From assembly GCF_038957035.1 (NCBI RefSeq), contig NZ_CP152412.1:6568501-6632500 (forward strand): DNA of 64,000 nt, read 5' to 3'. Shown here piece after piece: positions 1 to 10,649 of this stretch. The notes beneath the pieces are model-generated. The model did not search any database. It had not been told where the DNA came from and saw nothing but the letters and a program-made list of their open reading frames with translations. The stretch is from Bradyrhizobium sp. B097. Lineage in GTDB: Bacteria; Pseudomonadota; Alphaproteobacteria; Rhizobiales; Xanthobacteraceae. A program made the position numbers and the translations under genes. Within the stretch, counting starts at the first letter, position 1. Each line of letters starts with the position of its first letter.

Positions 1-3000
1 AGCCGGTGCCGGTGCGCACGATCGTCGGGACGTAGATGGTGCCTCCACCTGCGAGGTTTGGCTCGGAGTTCAGATAAGAAGTATGCCCGTCGACGGCGAC
101 GGTGCCCGTGACGGTCGGGGGCAACGACGACAGGGCGGCCACGGCGTTGGGATCGACCTGCTGTGTGGTGCCGGTGAAGGCCGCGCCGGCAACGATATCG
201 TAGGAAAAGCTCCCCTTGCCGCTCACGGCCGCCGACATCAATTGCGACGCCGCCGTGGCGTTAAAGACGACGACAGGACTTCCACCAGGCGCGTTGTAGA
301 CCGCCGGGTTGTTGGCGATCCGGTCGGCGGGAGGCGTCTGGTCGCCCGACGGCACGTAGGTCCCCTGCACGGTCGTGTAGGCTGGCGGCGGGGCCGGTGG
401 CGTCACCGCGATGGCGGCAAGGACTCCGTTACTGAAGTCAAGTCCGGCCGCAGAGTCCAGCCCCGCTGGCAGGTTCGTTCGGGGAAGGAAATTGGACAGC
501 CTGCCCTTAGCGCTGCCTAACAGGTTGGTGTTGATGACACTGAGGAAATAGGCCGTCCACTTTGTGGCATAGTCTTGCGCAGTGGTGACCACGTTGCCGT
601 TCCCTGAAAACAGCAACCTGCCGATGCCGGTGGTCAGATTGTAGTACTGTGTCCCTGTGGTGGGCGCCGCGGGGATCACGTTGACTGACGGATCCAGCAG
701 ACCGGTGACGTTTCTGGCCTGAGCGTATGCCACGAAGTCTGCGTAGGACAGCACGATCCCGCCGCGCGCCGAAACGCCGGTCGACGGGTTGATCCCATTG
801 ACGTTGACGCCGATCAATTCGGTCTCGTAGGCGCGGAACATCCGCAGGTACTGGGAATAATATTGATTGTATTGATCGATCACCGCCGGATCGCTGGAGG
901 AAATGACGACCGGCTGCGCCAACTTGAACTGCAGCGTGAGCGCGTTATAGGCGGCATCCGACAGCCCGAAGAATGCGGCACTGGGTGAGGCCGTGGGCGA
1001 TGAGGGGCCCGGCCACGAGCCGTTGGTCTTCACCAGATAATCGACGATCCCGCTTGAATTGTAGACCAGGTTGTTGCCGTCCGGGAACATGCCGAGATAG
1101 GCTTGATAGAGGCTCGAATTGAGTTCGCTCGCATAGAGGGCGGACGCGTCGCCGCCGCGCGGCGTATAGTTGACAAAGAAGCCGTCGGTCACCGTCGCGT
1201 TGATGTTGATGTTGTTCCTCACTTGCAGGACCAGCGACCCGGGCTCGCCGCCGGTCGCGGTGCGATACACCAGCGAGACGTGGCCGGATGCATCGACACT
1301 GCCTGCGCCCAGATTCCAGTTGCTGGCGACCGTGATGTTGCCCTTGTTGATGTCGAGGCTCGGATTAATCAGATCGATCTCGGGCCGCACGTGCATATTG
1401 GCGAAGCTCGCTCCGCCGCCTGCAGGCGTCACGGCAAGGTTCTGCACGAAGCTCGCCAGCGTGTTCTGATAGAAGCCGACGTGATCGGCATTCGGCGCGG
1501 TGACGATGAAGATCGTACCGGTCGCGAGCGGCGCCTGCGGCGTCGGCGCCACGATCGTATTGCCGTTCTGATCGGTCGTGTTGCCGTTCTGGTCGGTGCC
1601 CGGCAGCGGATTGCCGGCGGCATCGAACCATCCGGCCGGATCGATGATGCCGTCGAAATGCTGCGCGCCGGTCGAGCTGTCGGTGGTGCTCCACACCGCG
1701 TAGGGGTTGAGCACGACACCCTTGCCGATCGGGTTGCCGCCACCATCGACCACGCCGATGACGGTGCCGCGGAAATCGACGTTGACGGTGTTGTTGGTGA
1801 GGATCGGCGCGCGGATGATGACCGCTCCGCCGGCATTGTTGATGTTCGGCCCGCCCGGGCCGCCGCTGACGTCGAACATGGCGCCCGAGGCGACGCTGAT
1901 CGCCCCCGAGGTCGACATGTTCTGGTAGCCGTAGGTGGCGTTGACGGCGCCGTTCGCGTCGGGCGTGCCGGTGGTGCCCAGCGTGATGGTGCCGCCGGTC
2001 TGCACCAGGCTGGCGGCGGCGTAGGCCGGATCGGACGGATCGCCTGCGGCGTAGGACGCCTTGAGCACGGCGCTGCCTCCGATGCTGACGCCGCCGGTGG
2101 TCACGCCGCCCGCGGTGACGCCGGCGCCATAGAGCGAGATCTGGCCGCCGCTCGGCCCGCTCGCATCGATGGTGCCGTTGACGACCACGCTGCCATTGTT
2201 GGCAACCAGCAGCACCTTGCCGGAGTTGAGCGTCTGGCCAGCCTCAATGCGGATGTCACCATTGCCGAGCCGGACCGAGAAGCCGCCGCTGAATGCGGTC
2301 AGCGGCAGGCCGGCCGCCCCGCCGAGGCTTCCGGCCTGCAAGGTGAAACTGCCGCCGAGATCCTTGAACGCGGCGCTGCCGTCGAGGGTGCCGTCGAGCG
2401 ACGCGGCATTCGCAGCCAGGATCGACAACGATCCTGCAAAGCCGCGGCCTGCCCCGGCGACGCTGACAGTGGCGCCCTGCCCGACGATCACATTGCCGTT
2501 GGTCGACGCGAGTTGCACATCGCCGCCCGGTGCGTCCTGGACCACGTCGAGGATCGTGATGCGCGAACCGGACGCATCGATGAGGGCGCCGCTGCCGAGC
2601 ACAACGTCGCCGGCGGTCGCGGTCAGGCTGACCTTGCTGGACAGCGCCTGGATCGTCGCGCTGTCCGTAATCGACCCGCCCGCGACGGCGAGAATGCCGC
2701 CGATATTGCTGGCGACACTGGCGGGCTTGGTGCCCGCGCCGGTGACCAGGCTGATGTTGCCCAGCGTGCTCAGCGATTGCGTCGCGCCGCTATTGACCAC
2801 GATCGCCGGCGCGGACAGCACCATGTTCGCGGCACCAGCGCCGCCGCCTGAGAACGTCACCGTCGGCAGGCTCGAATAGCCGGTACCGGCATTGGTCAGC
2901 GTCACTCCGGTGACGGCGCCGCCGGACACGGTGGCGGTCGCCGTCGTGCCGGATCCGCTGATCTTGATGGTCGGGGTGCCGAGGTAACCGTCACCCGGAT

Positions 3001-6000
3001 TGGTCAGATTGATTCCCGTCACGTTGACGACGGCCTGCGCCGTCGTCGCCACGCCTCCCCCGCCGTTCGCGAAGGAGAAGGTCGGCATGCTGGTGTAACC
3101 GGAGCCCGGATTGGTGACGGTCACGCCGACCACGCCCAGCGACGCGGTCAACTGGGCGCCGCCGTCCCCGGTGGCGCTATCGACCGAGATGAAGTCGACA
3201 AAACCGGGGAAGCCGGAGCCGGCCGAGGTGAGCTTGACGCCGGTGACCGCACCGTTGGCATCGACGATGGCCGTGCCGGTCGCCGTGACCGGGTTGCCAT
3301 TATTGTCGGTTCCGGACACCGTGACCGGATCGCCATTGCTGTAGCCCGAACCGCCGCTGACAACGGCAAAGCTGACCACGCCAAGCAACGCGGTGGCTTG
3401 GGCGCCCGATCCACCGCCGCCCGAGATGGTCACATCAGGGATGCTGGTATAGCCAGTGCCTGGGTTCGCGATCGTGACTCCGCCGATATCGAACAGCAGC
3501 GCTGCAGCCGCAACCGATCCTGTATCGAGCGTGCCATTGCCGCTGAATGCAATCGCCCTGCCGGCGTTGAAATAGATCTGGCTGAAGCCGCCGAGGTGCT
3601 TGGTGCCGACGTCCTCGGTGATGACCTGCGAAGCATTGAGCGTGAGAATGCCGCCGGCGCCGGTGATGCCCGTGCCGGTCGCGCCACTAGTGTTAGCGAG
3701 GTCGATGTTGGTGGCATTGACGGTGGTGTTGCCACCCTGGCTGTAGAGCCCCGCGCTGTCGAAGGTCAGCGTGCCGATCGGATTCGCGGCATCGCCGATT
3801 TGCAATCCGCTGGCGTCGTACAGATTGATCACGGTCGCGCTGCGCAGCCGGACCGAGACCGCATCGTTGAAATTCGCCAGTACCGCAGGGTTCAGCACGA
3901 TGCCGGTGCTGCCGCCGCCGATGTTGATGACCGATCCGGCGATGTCATAGTTCCTGGCGTTCAGGATGGCGTTGGAGGCGAGCGTGCCGCTGCCGCTGGT
4001 GTCGAGCGTCAGCGCATTGCCGCCGTCGATGACCGCGCCGGCGCCGACCGAGAAGGCGCCGAGCGGTGTCTGGCTGCTCGGCAGCGGACCGGGCCCGCTG
4101 TATTGGCCGGGCACATAGACGCGGCTGACGTTCACCGTGTTGCCATTCGAGACACGCAGCAGCGCGCCGTCGCCGCTGGCGAAGACATAGCGGCCATTGG
4201 ACTGTTGGACCGGCAGCGCGCCGATCGTGATGTCACGGTCGGTACCGCTGGGCACTGCGCCGATTGCCCTGACAACGCTGCCGTCACCGATGACAAGACC
4301 CCTGCCGGTAACAAGAGCTCCATCACCGGCAAGCGAGACAAGAAGCAGCTCGGGCCCGGTCAACGGATGCGCTGCGTCGGTCAGGACCTCGAGATTGAGC
4401 GCGCTAGCGGTGATGTTCTGGACGCCGTTGACGACTTGAGCGGTGCCGCCGATCAGCACCGAGGACGCCCCGAGGCGGCTGATCTGATCGGCATCGAGCA
4501 CGAGGTAGTCGATGGAACCGGTGCAGCCCGGCGCGCTCAGGCAATCGCCCGCCGGCACCGCCTGGTCGGCGGCGCGGATCAGGATGTTGCTGCCACCGAT
4601 CTGCACCTGGCCGCCGCCGCCGACGAGGCCGGGCGCGAGATCGCTGGTGCCCGGCGCGAAGCGATTGGTGCCGGCAAGGTCGAGCGAGTTGATGGCGCCG
4701 AGCACCAGCACACCGCCGTCGATCGGCAGCGGCGGCGGTGCCTTGCCCGCGGCGAGCGCCTGGTTGCGGAAGAAGGTGGTGCCCGAGGTGATGTCGATGC
4801 GGGAGTATCGCGACCACACCGCTTGCGACTGCAACTGGAAGGCCGCCGATTGCGACGAGCGCGCGCCAGTCAACGAGTTGCCGAGCGTGCCGGTGACGTA
4901 TTGCGAGCCGTCGGCACTGGAGGTGCTCGCGACTGTATTCGGATTGACGTTGTTGGCGACCTGGACAACGCGGTAGGCGCCGGGCAGCGTTGCGTACATT
5001 CCCGGCAGCAGCGTGTAGGTGCCTGCGGGGATGCCGCTGCCGGCACCGATGGTCACCGACTGACCCGGTGCGATCCCGTTCGCGAACGGCTGCGAATTCC
5101 CGGTCGCCGATGCGCCGAAGGTGGTGCCGGCCGGCACCACCAAGCCTGAGTAATATGGAGAGAAGGCGAAGTTGGGATCGAAGGCCGCCACAGCCGACGA
5201 GTACGTCGGGACCAACGCGTAGACCTGGCGGCCGTCAGCATAGGTCGGCGTGATGCTGCCGTTGGCGGGGTTCTGCTGGTAGGTCGTCAGCACATTGCGG
5301 CTGCCACCGGTTCCCGCCACGAACTCTGTCGCGTAGATGTCGCCGCCACCGTTCAAGTCGAGCACGGCGCCGGACTGGGTCGCCACATCAGTGCCGAACA
5401 GGCTGATCGACTTGCTCGGCGGCGCAGTGAGCACCTGAGGCACGATACGGTTGGAGTTAGGGGCGCCCTGATACCAGGTGGTGCCGTCGACGGTGTAGCC
5501 GTCGGGCACGACTAGACCGGCTGCCGAAACGGAGGTCAGGCTGCCCGCGGCCAGCGTCACGCTCGCCGTCGGCACGAAGGTGCCCGAGGCAAAGTTGATG
5601 CCCCCCTCGTTGGCAATCGCCTTGATGAACTGGGCCGACACGTCGCTGCCGGTCCGCACGCCCAGGACTATGTTGCCAAGCGGCGCCCACAGCGTGCCGC
5701 CCTGCACGATGGTCTGCGCGCTGAGCACGATACCTCCGCCGACCGAGAACGGCGCCGTCGGCACGCCGTTCTGTGCGATCGTGATCGCGCTCGACGGGCC
5801 GGTCGACATCAGCAGGAAATCGGTGTTGCTGACCGGATAGATCTCGGCCGCGCGCAGCGTGAGATTGCCGGGAACCAGCAGCGCGCCGCCGAACACCGTC
5901 TCTCCCGAGCTCAAGCCGCCGTCGATGAAACCATAGTATTGCGGCAGCAGCCGGATGGGGCCGGCGCTGGTGAGGTTGACGCTGCCGGCGTTGTCGAGCC

Positions 6001-9000
6001 CAATGCCGCGCTCGAGGTCGATCCATTGCGCCGTCACGCTCAACGTGCCGGCGCCGGCGGTCGGGACGATTGACACGCCGCCGACCCCGACCCCGACCAT
6101 GCGAACGTAGCCGGCGTTCAGATTGACGACGGACCCATCCGCAATCGCAACATGCCCATTGCGCGCATAAAGGGTCAGCGCGCCGGGGATCGTGACGTTG
6201 AGCGAACCGTCGAACGCAATGGTTTGAGCATTGAGCGTCACGGAATCGAAGCCGCTGTTGCTCAACGTATCGGCCCCGATGAATGCGCCCGGTGTGGCCG
6301 TCGCGCCCGAAGCCGGCAGGTTCGTTGCGACCACGCCGGGCTGCTCCACGACGATGGTGTCCGGCGTCGGCGGGGCTCCAACCGCATTGTTGTTGATAAC
6401 GCCGATGGTCAGGCTGCCGCCGGCTGCAAGCGGCGCACCGCCGGCCGCATCGACGGTGCCGGCAAAATAGACCGTCGTGCCGGAGAGCTGCAGGCTGCCG
6501 CCGTTGCTCCAGGCTGCTTGCCCGACGAAGTGCGGTCCGAAACCAGCCTGCGGCACCTGGATCAGGTTGCTGTCCGCGGTCACGGCTGCGCCCTGCAGAT
6601 TGAACTGCGCGCCCGGCTCCGCCACCACGGTGGTGGCCAACAGCGAGATGGTGCCGCCATCGCGCACCGTACCGGTGGAATAGGTTTTCACCTGCGGATT
6701 GGGTACGAATACGCCGCTGACATCGAGCACGGCGGTGGCGCCGACGCGCACCTCCTGGCCCGTTGCGGTAATGGTTCCTGCGGGCGCAATGATGCTGCCG
6801 AGAATATCGGCCGTCGCAATCGGATTCAGTGTGACCGTGGCCAGCGGATCGGCGACGACGGCAGCGCCGCGATCAACCAGCACATTCGTCCCGCCCAACG
6901 TCAGGCTGACCGGCTTGCGCAGGCCGTCCGGCAGCAGCCCCAACGATGCGAAGTCGCGCACGCGGGCCCCGGTCGGAATCTGCACCTCGCGGCCCGAGAG
7001 CAGTGCGGTCGGCTGCCGTTGCAGTAGCAGCTGCGTGCCGGCGGTCACCGTCGTGCCGCCATAGATGTCGCTCAGGGTGTATTGGGAGAACCCGCCGCTG
7101 GTGAAGAACGAGGACGGCAGAACGAGCTGACCGGCCTTCGCGTCCGAAACGATGAAACCGGTGACCGAAGATCCGGTGTAGTTCGCGATGGCGCTGGCTG
7201 TCGCACTCGAAGCGTATGACGTCACCTCTGCAATCCCGCCATCGACCACGATGGTTGAGGCCTTCAGCGTAAGCGTCCCTCCGCCATCGAAGCCGCCCGC
7301 GTAGATCGTACCACCCAGTAGCACACTAGCCTGATCCGGATGGTTGACGGTGCCGTCGGGATTGGTGCCGTGAGGGAGAACATTGAAACCGTTGTTGCCG
7401 CCACTGTTAGGATCGACGATTTTCCCACCGAAGTCGCCGAAATAGGTGACAATCGTCAGGCTGCCGCCCTTGCCAACCGGCAGACCATCCGAGCCGATCT
7501 TGATCTTTCCGGTGCTGTCGACATAACCACCGCCAGACAGATCGATTACGCTACCAGGCGATAGCACAATGCTTTGGGTGACGTCGGTGAAGACGCCATC
7601 GGTCTGGGACGGTCCATTGCTGGCGGCGACGGTCATGATGCTCACACTGCCGCCGTTGACGTAGGCGCGCCCCTCGAGCTGATCCGCCGATAGACCGATG
7701 TCGTTGACCCAGCGCCCGCGCACGTCGAGCACCGCATGCGGCCCGATGACCACCGCGGGTGTCGACGGCACCTGCGGCAGTTGGCTGGCATACATGAAGC
7801 CGGTGAGGCTGATCTGGCCGGCGGGCGCGCTGAGCGTACCGTCAATGGTAGCAACGCCGTCCAGCGTGATGCTGCCGCCGGGCCGGACCGACAGGACGGC
7901 GTTCGTCGCCATGTCGAGCCGGCGCGCACCTTTGATCGAGACCGCGCCGAGTGACGCATTGGACAGCACATCGGTGAAGATCGGAAAAACGCCGTTGGCG
8001 AGCGTCGGCGACCAATTGGATGCGTTGGCGAAATTCAAGCCGTTCAGGCCGTATGGGTCCGATCCGGCATCGGCCTGTGGAGTAAGCACCGCATGTTGCG
8101 TGCTGTCGCTCTGCGGCGGAACAGCGAACGTAATGCTCAGCGACGCGCCTTTCGGCATTTGGTCAGCGGGCGAGAGATTCGACGATCCCGCCAGCGCGCG
8201 CTGGCGGCTGCCCGCCACCACATTGCCGATGATGTCGTTGACGATCGGATTGATGGCCGCGACGGTGACCGAGCCGGCATTGGCGCCGGTGATGTAGCTC
8301 GCCTCATAGTGCGTATTGCTGCCGCCGCCCCATGGACTGAGAAAGATTTCGGTCAGCTTCGTATCGACGACGCCGTTGACCTTGTGCAGCACCGTGAAGC
8401 CGTTGCCGACGCCGACATAGGCGATGGTGGGATCGGCGCGGCCGATGTCGTAGATGCGCCCGTCGGCACCCAGCAGGCGGGTGGTGCTGATCATGCCGCC
8501 GGTGTACTGCACATAGCCGGCCGACACGTTGATGGTGGCGCCCGGCTGCTGCACGACATTCTTTCCCGACGTCGTGAAATTGCCGCCGACAGTGAGAATC
8601 TGGTCGATGCTCTGCGGAATCAGGCCGACATAGCCGGCCGCGTTGAGCAGCGGCGAGCCGACCCATTGCACGCCGTCGGCGCGTGTCCCGCTGAGCCGTG
8701 CGTCGATGGTCACGGTCTTGCCGATCAGGGCCTGGGCGAGCGGGCTGTCGGCCACCTCGGCCGCAGTGACGAGGATGCTGATCTGGTTGACTGACATCGG
8801 CAGCGTCACGCCGGCGATGCCGGAGAGATCGATGGTGCTGCCCCGCTCGAGCAGGACCGTGCCGATAACACTGTCGGCGCCGATCGTCAGCGCGGCGCCC
8901 GGCGCCTTGATCAAGGCACCGGCGCCGCCCGCGCCGCTGCCCTGCACGTCGACACTGCCCACCGCCGTGATATTGATCTGCGGCTGCAGCACCGTCTGGA

Positions 9001-10357
9001 AGTACGGCGCGTTGCTGGCGCCGTTCGCCGACGTCGGTGTATTGAGCGTCGCGGTCGGCAGGGTTCCGCTGGTTTCGTCCGGCAGGATCGACGTGAGGCT
9101 TGCTGCCCCCAGCACGATATTGCCGTTGGTGCCGGCCGCGCAGCCGCCCTGCACGCAGGTCGTACTCAGGCTGATTGAGCCTGTACGCGTCGTGCTGGTG
9201 GTGGCGACGATGCCGCCGAGCTGATTGATCGATCCGCCCGCCAGCGTGACCGCGCCGGAACTGGACGAAAGCAAGCCGGAAGCTTCGTTGGTGACCACGC
9301 CGCCGCCAGCCAGGACCCGCATCGCGGTCTGGACGCCAACCGCTGTCGACAGCGGCGTTGCGAGGGTGACGGAGCTGTCGGCGGCCAGGATGATCTGACC
9401 ATTCCTGGTGATAATCGCACCGGCGTTGCTGACACCGCCATCCGCGAGCAGCGCCACATAACCGCCGTCGCCATTCGCGCTCAGCTTGCCCGTGGTATCA
9501 ATGATCGCGCCAGGCTGGACCACGACCTTTCCGCCGCTACCCTGGTTGAAGATCGCGGCTCCCGATGCATTCGTTGGCGTGACCGTCGGGTTCGTCGGGA
9601 CATCGCCGATCAGCGAGAACAGCCCGCTCTGCAGATAACCCTGATAGTTGCTGCCGCTCAGCTTGGACGGCAGATCCAGCGTCGACGCAATCAGGGTATG
9701 AACGTTGATCTGGCTGGTGCCGCCGAAGATGATGCCGTTCTGGTTGATCACGTAGACCGCGCCGTCGGCCCTGATCGATCCCAGGATCTGGCTCGGCACG
9801 CCGGTCGACGCGATCTTGTTCAACGCTGCCCAGTTCGCGTTGCCCTGCTGGTTGAAATTGACTGTGGTGTCCCTGCCGACGTTGAACGATTGCCAGTTCA
9901 ACACCGCCTGGGCCTGGGTCTGGTTGATGTTGACCGTGGTCTGGCCGCCGCTGCTGGTCTGCGTCGGCGTGCTAGCGCCGACCCAGTTGGTGACGGGATT
10001 GGCGACGCCGGACGCGGCGAGGCCGCTGTTCGGCACCAGGCCGCCGGCATTGAGACCGTTGGGCACCGTACTCGGCGCGCTCGCAGCAAGCCCGCGCGCG
10101 GCGCTCTGGGCCGCCTGCAATGCCTGGATCGCCTGCGCGGCGCGCGTCATCGACGCTTGCGAGTTCTGTGCGGCCTGCTGCGCCTGCTGTGCCGCTGCCT
10201 GCGCCGCGCTGACCGCCGCCTGCGTGGCCGCGGTGCTGACGCCACCCCACGTGCCGAACGGGCGCGCTGCCGCAGGCGAGCCCATTGCAATCGCGATCGA
10301 ACTTACACCTGCGAGCAACAGGCCACGGCGCGAGGTCGAGCGAGGAAGCGAATGCAT
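1..10357 (-). CDS. Giant filamentous haemagglutinin-type exoprotein, partial (3' end outside window)
   Basis: A single open frame runs from an ATG at 10357 to the left edge without a stop, giving at least 3,452 residues; the C-terminus is missing. GGAAGG lies just upstream of the ATG. Residues 1-31 look like a signal peptide. Residues 45-95 are an Ala/Gln-rich, probably coiled stretch. Residues 130-330 match the TpsA secretion domain of two-partner systems: QSFNVG near 156 and VINQNGIIFGG near 203, the local form of the NPNGI motif, followed by HTLIASTLDL. The rest is Gly/Ser/Thr/Val-rich with few Cys, as in a beta-helix. It is expected to cross the outer membrane through a TpsB/FhaC partner and act as a surface adhesin. 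No partner gene lies in this window. Long open frames on the opposite strand are codon-aligned shadows. Family assignment is firm; the ligand is unknown. Confidence 0.9.
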   Translation of the reverse strand, partial: MHSLPRSTSRRGLLLAGVSSIAIAMGSPAAARPFGTWGGVSTAATQAAVSAAQAAAQQAQQAAQNSQASMTRAAQAIQALQAAQSAARGLAASAPSTVPNGLNAGGLVPNSGLAASGVANPVTNWVGASTPTQTSSGGQTTVNINQTQAQAVLNWQSFNVGRDTTVNFNQQGNANWAALNKIASTGVPSQILGSIRADGAVYVINQNGIIFGGTSQINVHTLIASTLDLPSKLSGSNYQGYLQSGLFSLIGDVPTNPTVTPTNASGAAIFNQGSGGKVVVQPGAIIDTTGKLSANGDGGYVALLADGGVSNAGAIITRNGQIILAADSSVTLATPLSTAVGVQTAMRVLAGGGVVTNEASGLLSSSSGAVTLAGGSINQLGGIVATTSTTRTGSISLSTTCVQGGCAAGTNGNIVLGAASLTSILPDETSGTLPTATLNTPTSANGASNAPYFQTVLQPQINITAVGSVDVQGSGAGGAGALIKAPGAALTIGADSVIGTVLLERGSTIDLSGIAGVTLPMSVNQISILVTAAEVADSPLAQALIGKTVTIDARLSGTRADGVQWVGSPLLNAAGYVGLIPQSIDQILTVGGNFTTSGKNVVQQPGATINVSAGYVQYTGGMISTTRLLGADGRIYDIGRADPTIAYVGVGNGFTVLHKVNGVVDTKLTEIFLSPWGGGSNTHYEASYITGANAGSVTVAAINPIVNDIIGNVVAGSRQRALAGSSNLSPADQMPKGASLSITFAVPPQSDSTQHAVLTPQADAGSDPYGLNGLNFANASNWSPTLANGVFPIFTDVLSNASLGAVSIKGARRLDMATNAVLSVRPGGSITLDGVATIDGTLSAPAGQISLTGFMYASQLPQVPSTPAVVIGPHAVLDVRGRWVNDIGLSADQLEGRAYVNGGSVSIMTVAASNGPSQTDGVFTDVTQSIVLSPGSVIDLSGGGYVDSTGKIKIGSDGLPVGKGGSLTIVTYFGDFGGKIVDPNSGGNNGFNVLPHGTNPDGTVNHPDQASVLLGGTIYAGGFDGGGTLTLKASTIVVDGGIAEVTSYASSATASAIANYTGSSVTGFIVSDAKAGQLVLPSSFFTSGGFSQYTLSDIYGGTTVTAGTQLLLQRQPTALLSGREVQIPTGARVRDFASLGLLPDGLRKPVSLTLGGTNVLVDRGAAVVADPLATVTLNPIATADILGSIIAPAGTITATGQEVRVGATAVLDVSGVFVPNPQVKTYSTGTVRDGGTISLLATTVVAEPGAQFNLQGAAVTADSNLIQVPQAGFGPHFVGQAAWSNGGSLQLSGTTVYFAGTVDAAGGAPLAAGGSLTIGVINNNAVGAPPTPDTIVVEQPGVVATNLPASGATATPGAFIGADTLSNSGFDSVTLNAQTIAFDGSLNVTIPGALTLYARNGHVAIADGSVVNLNAGYVRMVGVGVGGVSIVPTAGAGTLSVTAQWIDLERGIGLDNAGSVNLTSAGPIRLLPQYYGFIDGGLSSGETVFGGALLVPGNLTLRAAEIYPVSNTDFLLMSTGPSSAITIAQNGVPTAPFSVGGGIVLSAQTIVQGGTLWAPLGNIVLGVRTGSDVSAQFIKAIANEGGINFASGTFVPTASVTLAAGSLTSVSAAGLVVPDGYTVDGTTWYQGAPNSNRIVPQVLTAPPSKSISLFGTDVATQSGAVLDLNGGGDIYATEFVAGTGGSRNVLTTYQQNPANGSITPTYADGRQVYALVPTYSSAVAAFDPNFAFSPYYSGLVVPAGTTFGASATGNSQPFANGIAPGQSVTIGAGSGIPAGTYTLLPGMYATLPGAYRVVQVANNVNPNTVASTSSADGSQYVTGTLGNSLTGARSSQSAAFQLQSQAVWSRYSRIDITSGTTFFRNQALAAGKAPPPLPIDGGVLVLGAINSLDLAGTNRFAPGTSDLAPGLVGGGGQVQIGGSNILIRAADQAVPAGDCLSAPGCTGSIDYLVLDADQISRLGASSVLIGGTAQVVNGVQNITASALNLEVLTDAAHPLTGPELLLVSLAGDGALVTGRGLVIGDGSVVRAIGAVPSGTDRDITIGALPVQQSNGRYVFASGDGALLRVSNGNTVNVSRVYVPGQYSGPGPLPSSQTPLGAFSVGAGAVIDGGNALTLDTSGSGTLASNAILNARNYDIAGSVINIGGGSTGIVLNPAVLANFNDAVSVRLRSATVINLYDASGLQIGDAANPIGTLTFDSAGLYSQGGNTTVNATNIDLANTSGATGTGITGAGGILTLNASQVITEDVGTKHLGGFSQIYFNAGRAIAFSGNGTLDTGSVAAAALLFDIGGVTIANPGTGYTSIPDVTISGGGGSGAQATALLGVVSFAVVSGGSGYSNGDPVTVSGTDNNGNPVTATGTAIVDANGAVTGVKLTSAGSGFPGFVDFISVDSATGDGGAQLTASLGVVGVTVTNPGSGYTSMPTFSFANGGGGVATTAQAVVNVTGINLTNPGDGYLGTPTIKISGSGTTATATVSGGAVTGVTLTNAGTGYSSLPTVTFSGGGAGAANMVLSAPAIVVNSGATQSLSTLGNISLVTGAGTKPASVASNIGGILAVAGGSITDSATIQALSSKVSLTATAGDVVLGSGALIDASGSRITILDVVQDAPGGDVQLASTNGNVIVGQGATVSVAGAGRGFAGSLSILAANAASLDGTLDGSAAFKDLGGSFTLQAGSLGGAAGLPLTAFSGGFSVRLGNGDIRIEAGQTLNSGKVLLVANNGSVVVNGTIDASGPSGGQISLYGAGVTAGGVTTGGVSIGGSAVLKASYAAGDPSDPAYAAASLVQTGGTITLGTTGTPDANGAVNATYGYQNMSTSGAISVASGAMFDVSGGPGGPNINNAGGAVIIRAPILTNNTVNVDFRGTVIGVVDGGGNPIGKGVVLNPYAVWSTTDSSTGAQHFDGIIDPAGWFDAAGNPLPGTDQNGNTTDQNGNTIVAPTPQAPLATGTIFIVTAPNADHVGFYQNTLASFVQNLAVTPAGGGASFANMHVRPEIDLINPSLDINKGNITVASNWNLGAGSVDASGHVSLVYRTATGGEPGSLVLQVRNNININATVTDGFFVNYTPRGGDASALYASELNSSLYQAYLGMFPDGNNLVYNSSGIVDYLVKTNGSWPGPSSPTASPSAAFFGLSDAAYNALTLQFKLAQPVVISSSDPAVIDQYNQYYSQYLRMFRAYETELIGVNVNGINPSTGVSARGGIVLSYADFVAYAQARNVTGLLDPSVNVIPAAPTTGTQYYNLTTGIGRLLFSGNGNVVTTAQDYATKWTAYFLSVINTNLLGSAKGRLSNFLPRTNLPAGLDSAAGLDFSNGVLAAIAVTPPAPPPAYTTVQGTYVPSGDQTPPADRIANNPAVYNAPGGSPVVVFNATAASQLMSAAVSGKGSFSYDIVAGAAFTGTTQQVDPNAVAALSSLPPTVTGTVAVDGHTSYLNSEPNLAGGGTIYVPTIVRTGTG
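2835..3485 (-). repeat. Tandem Gly-Tyr (GxGYxxxPxVxxxGGG) protein repeats within the exoprotein
   Basis: Around residues 2290-2507 of the exoprotein there are about six diverged units of 30-45 residues. They share the core GTGYTSIP, GSGYSNGD, GSGFPGF, GSGYTSMP, GDGYLGTP or GTGYSSLP, followed by a V-T-I/F-S-x-GGG stretch. The rest of the protein does not show this periodicity. Such units occur in other bacterial surface and phage tail-fibre proteins; their role here is not known. Confidence 0.75.
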
Positions 10358-10649
10358 GCGGGCCTTCCAAATGCAGCAGGCGATGCGAACGATCGCGACG
10401 CAACAAGGCACCGGCCAGCCTGCAATCAGTTGGCCCGATGCCGACAACTCAATGAAAAGCGCGCAACCTAACCGGCGCAGCCGCCCCCGAGCGGACACGC
10501 CCGACAGTTCGGGACGCCTCTCCTGTTCCTAAGACAGTTTGAGAGGGGCTAACGCGAAGCGATTTCGCAAAAAAGTTTTAACCCTGCGGTGGAACTCAAC
10601 CTCGGCGCGAACCTGCGCATTCGCCGAGCCGGCCAAAAATAGCGGCGCG

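Noticed and set aside
1103..2851. 582-residue plus-strand open frame
   Set aside because: It is codon-aligned antisense to the giant exoprotein and has Arg/Asp/Ala-rich, domain-free sequence, as expected for the complement of a high-GC gene.
2835..3485. Possible CRISPR array suggested by repeated units
   Set aside because: The units are diverged protein-coding repeats in an open frame with no unique spacers or cas genes.
3398..5149. 583-residue plus-strand open frame
   Set aside because: Same codon-aligned antisense shadow of the exoprotein; no family signature or ribosome-binding site.
6152..7027. 291-residue plus-strand open frame
   Set aside because: Antisense shadow of the exoprotein gene, low-complexity Arg/Ala/Gly composition.
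10551..10571. Hairpin GCGAA-GCGAT-TTCGC followed by an A-run, considered a terminator
   Set aside because: Only a 5-bp stem, and the homopolymer lies on the wrong side for the leftward gene and is A, not T, for rightward transcription.
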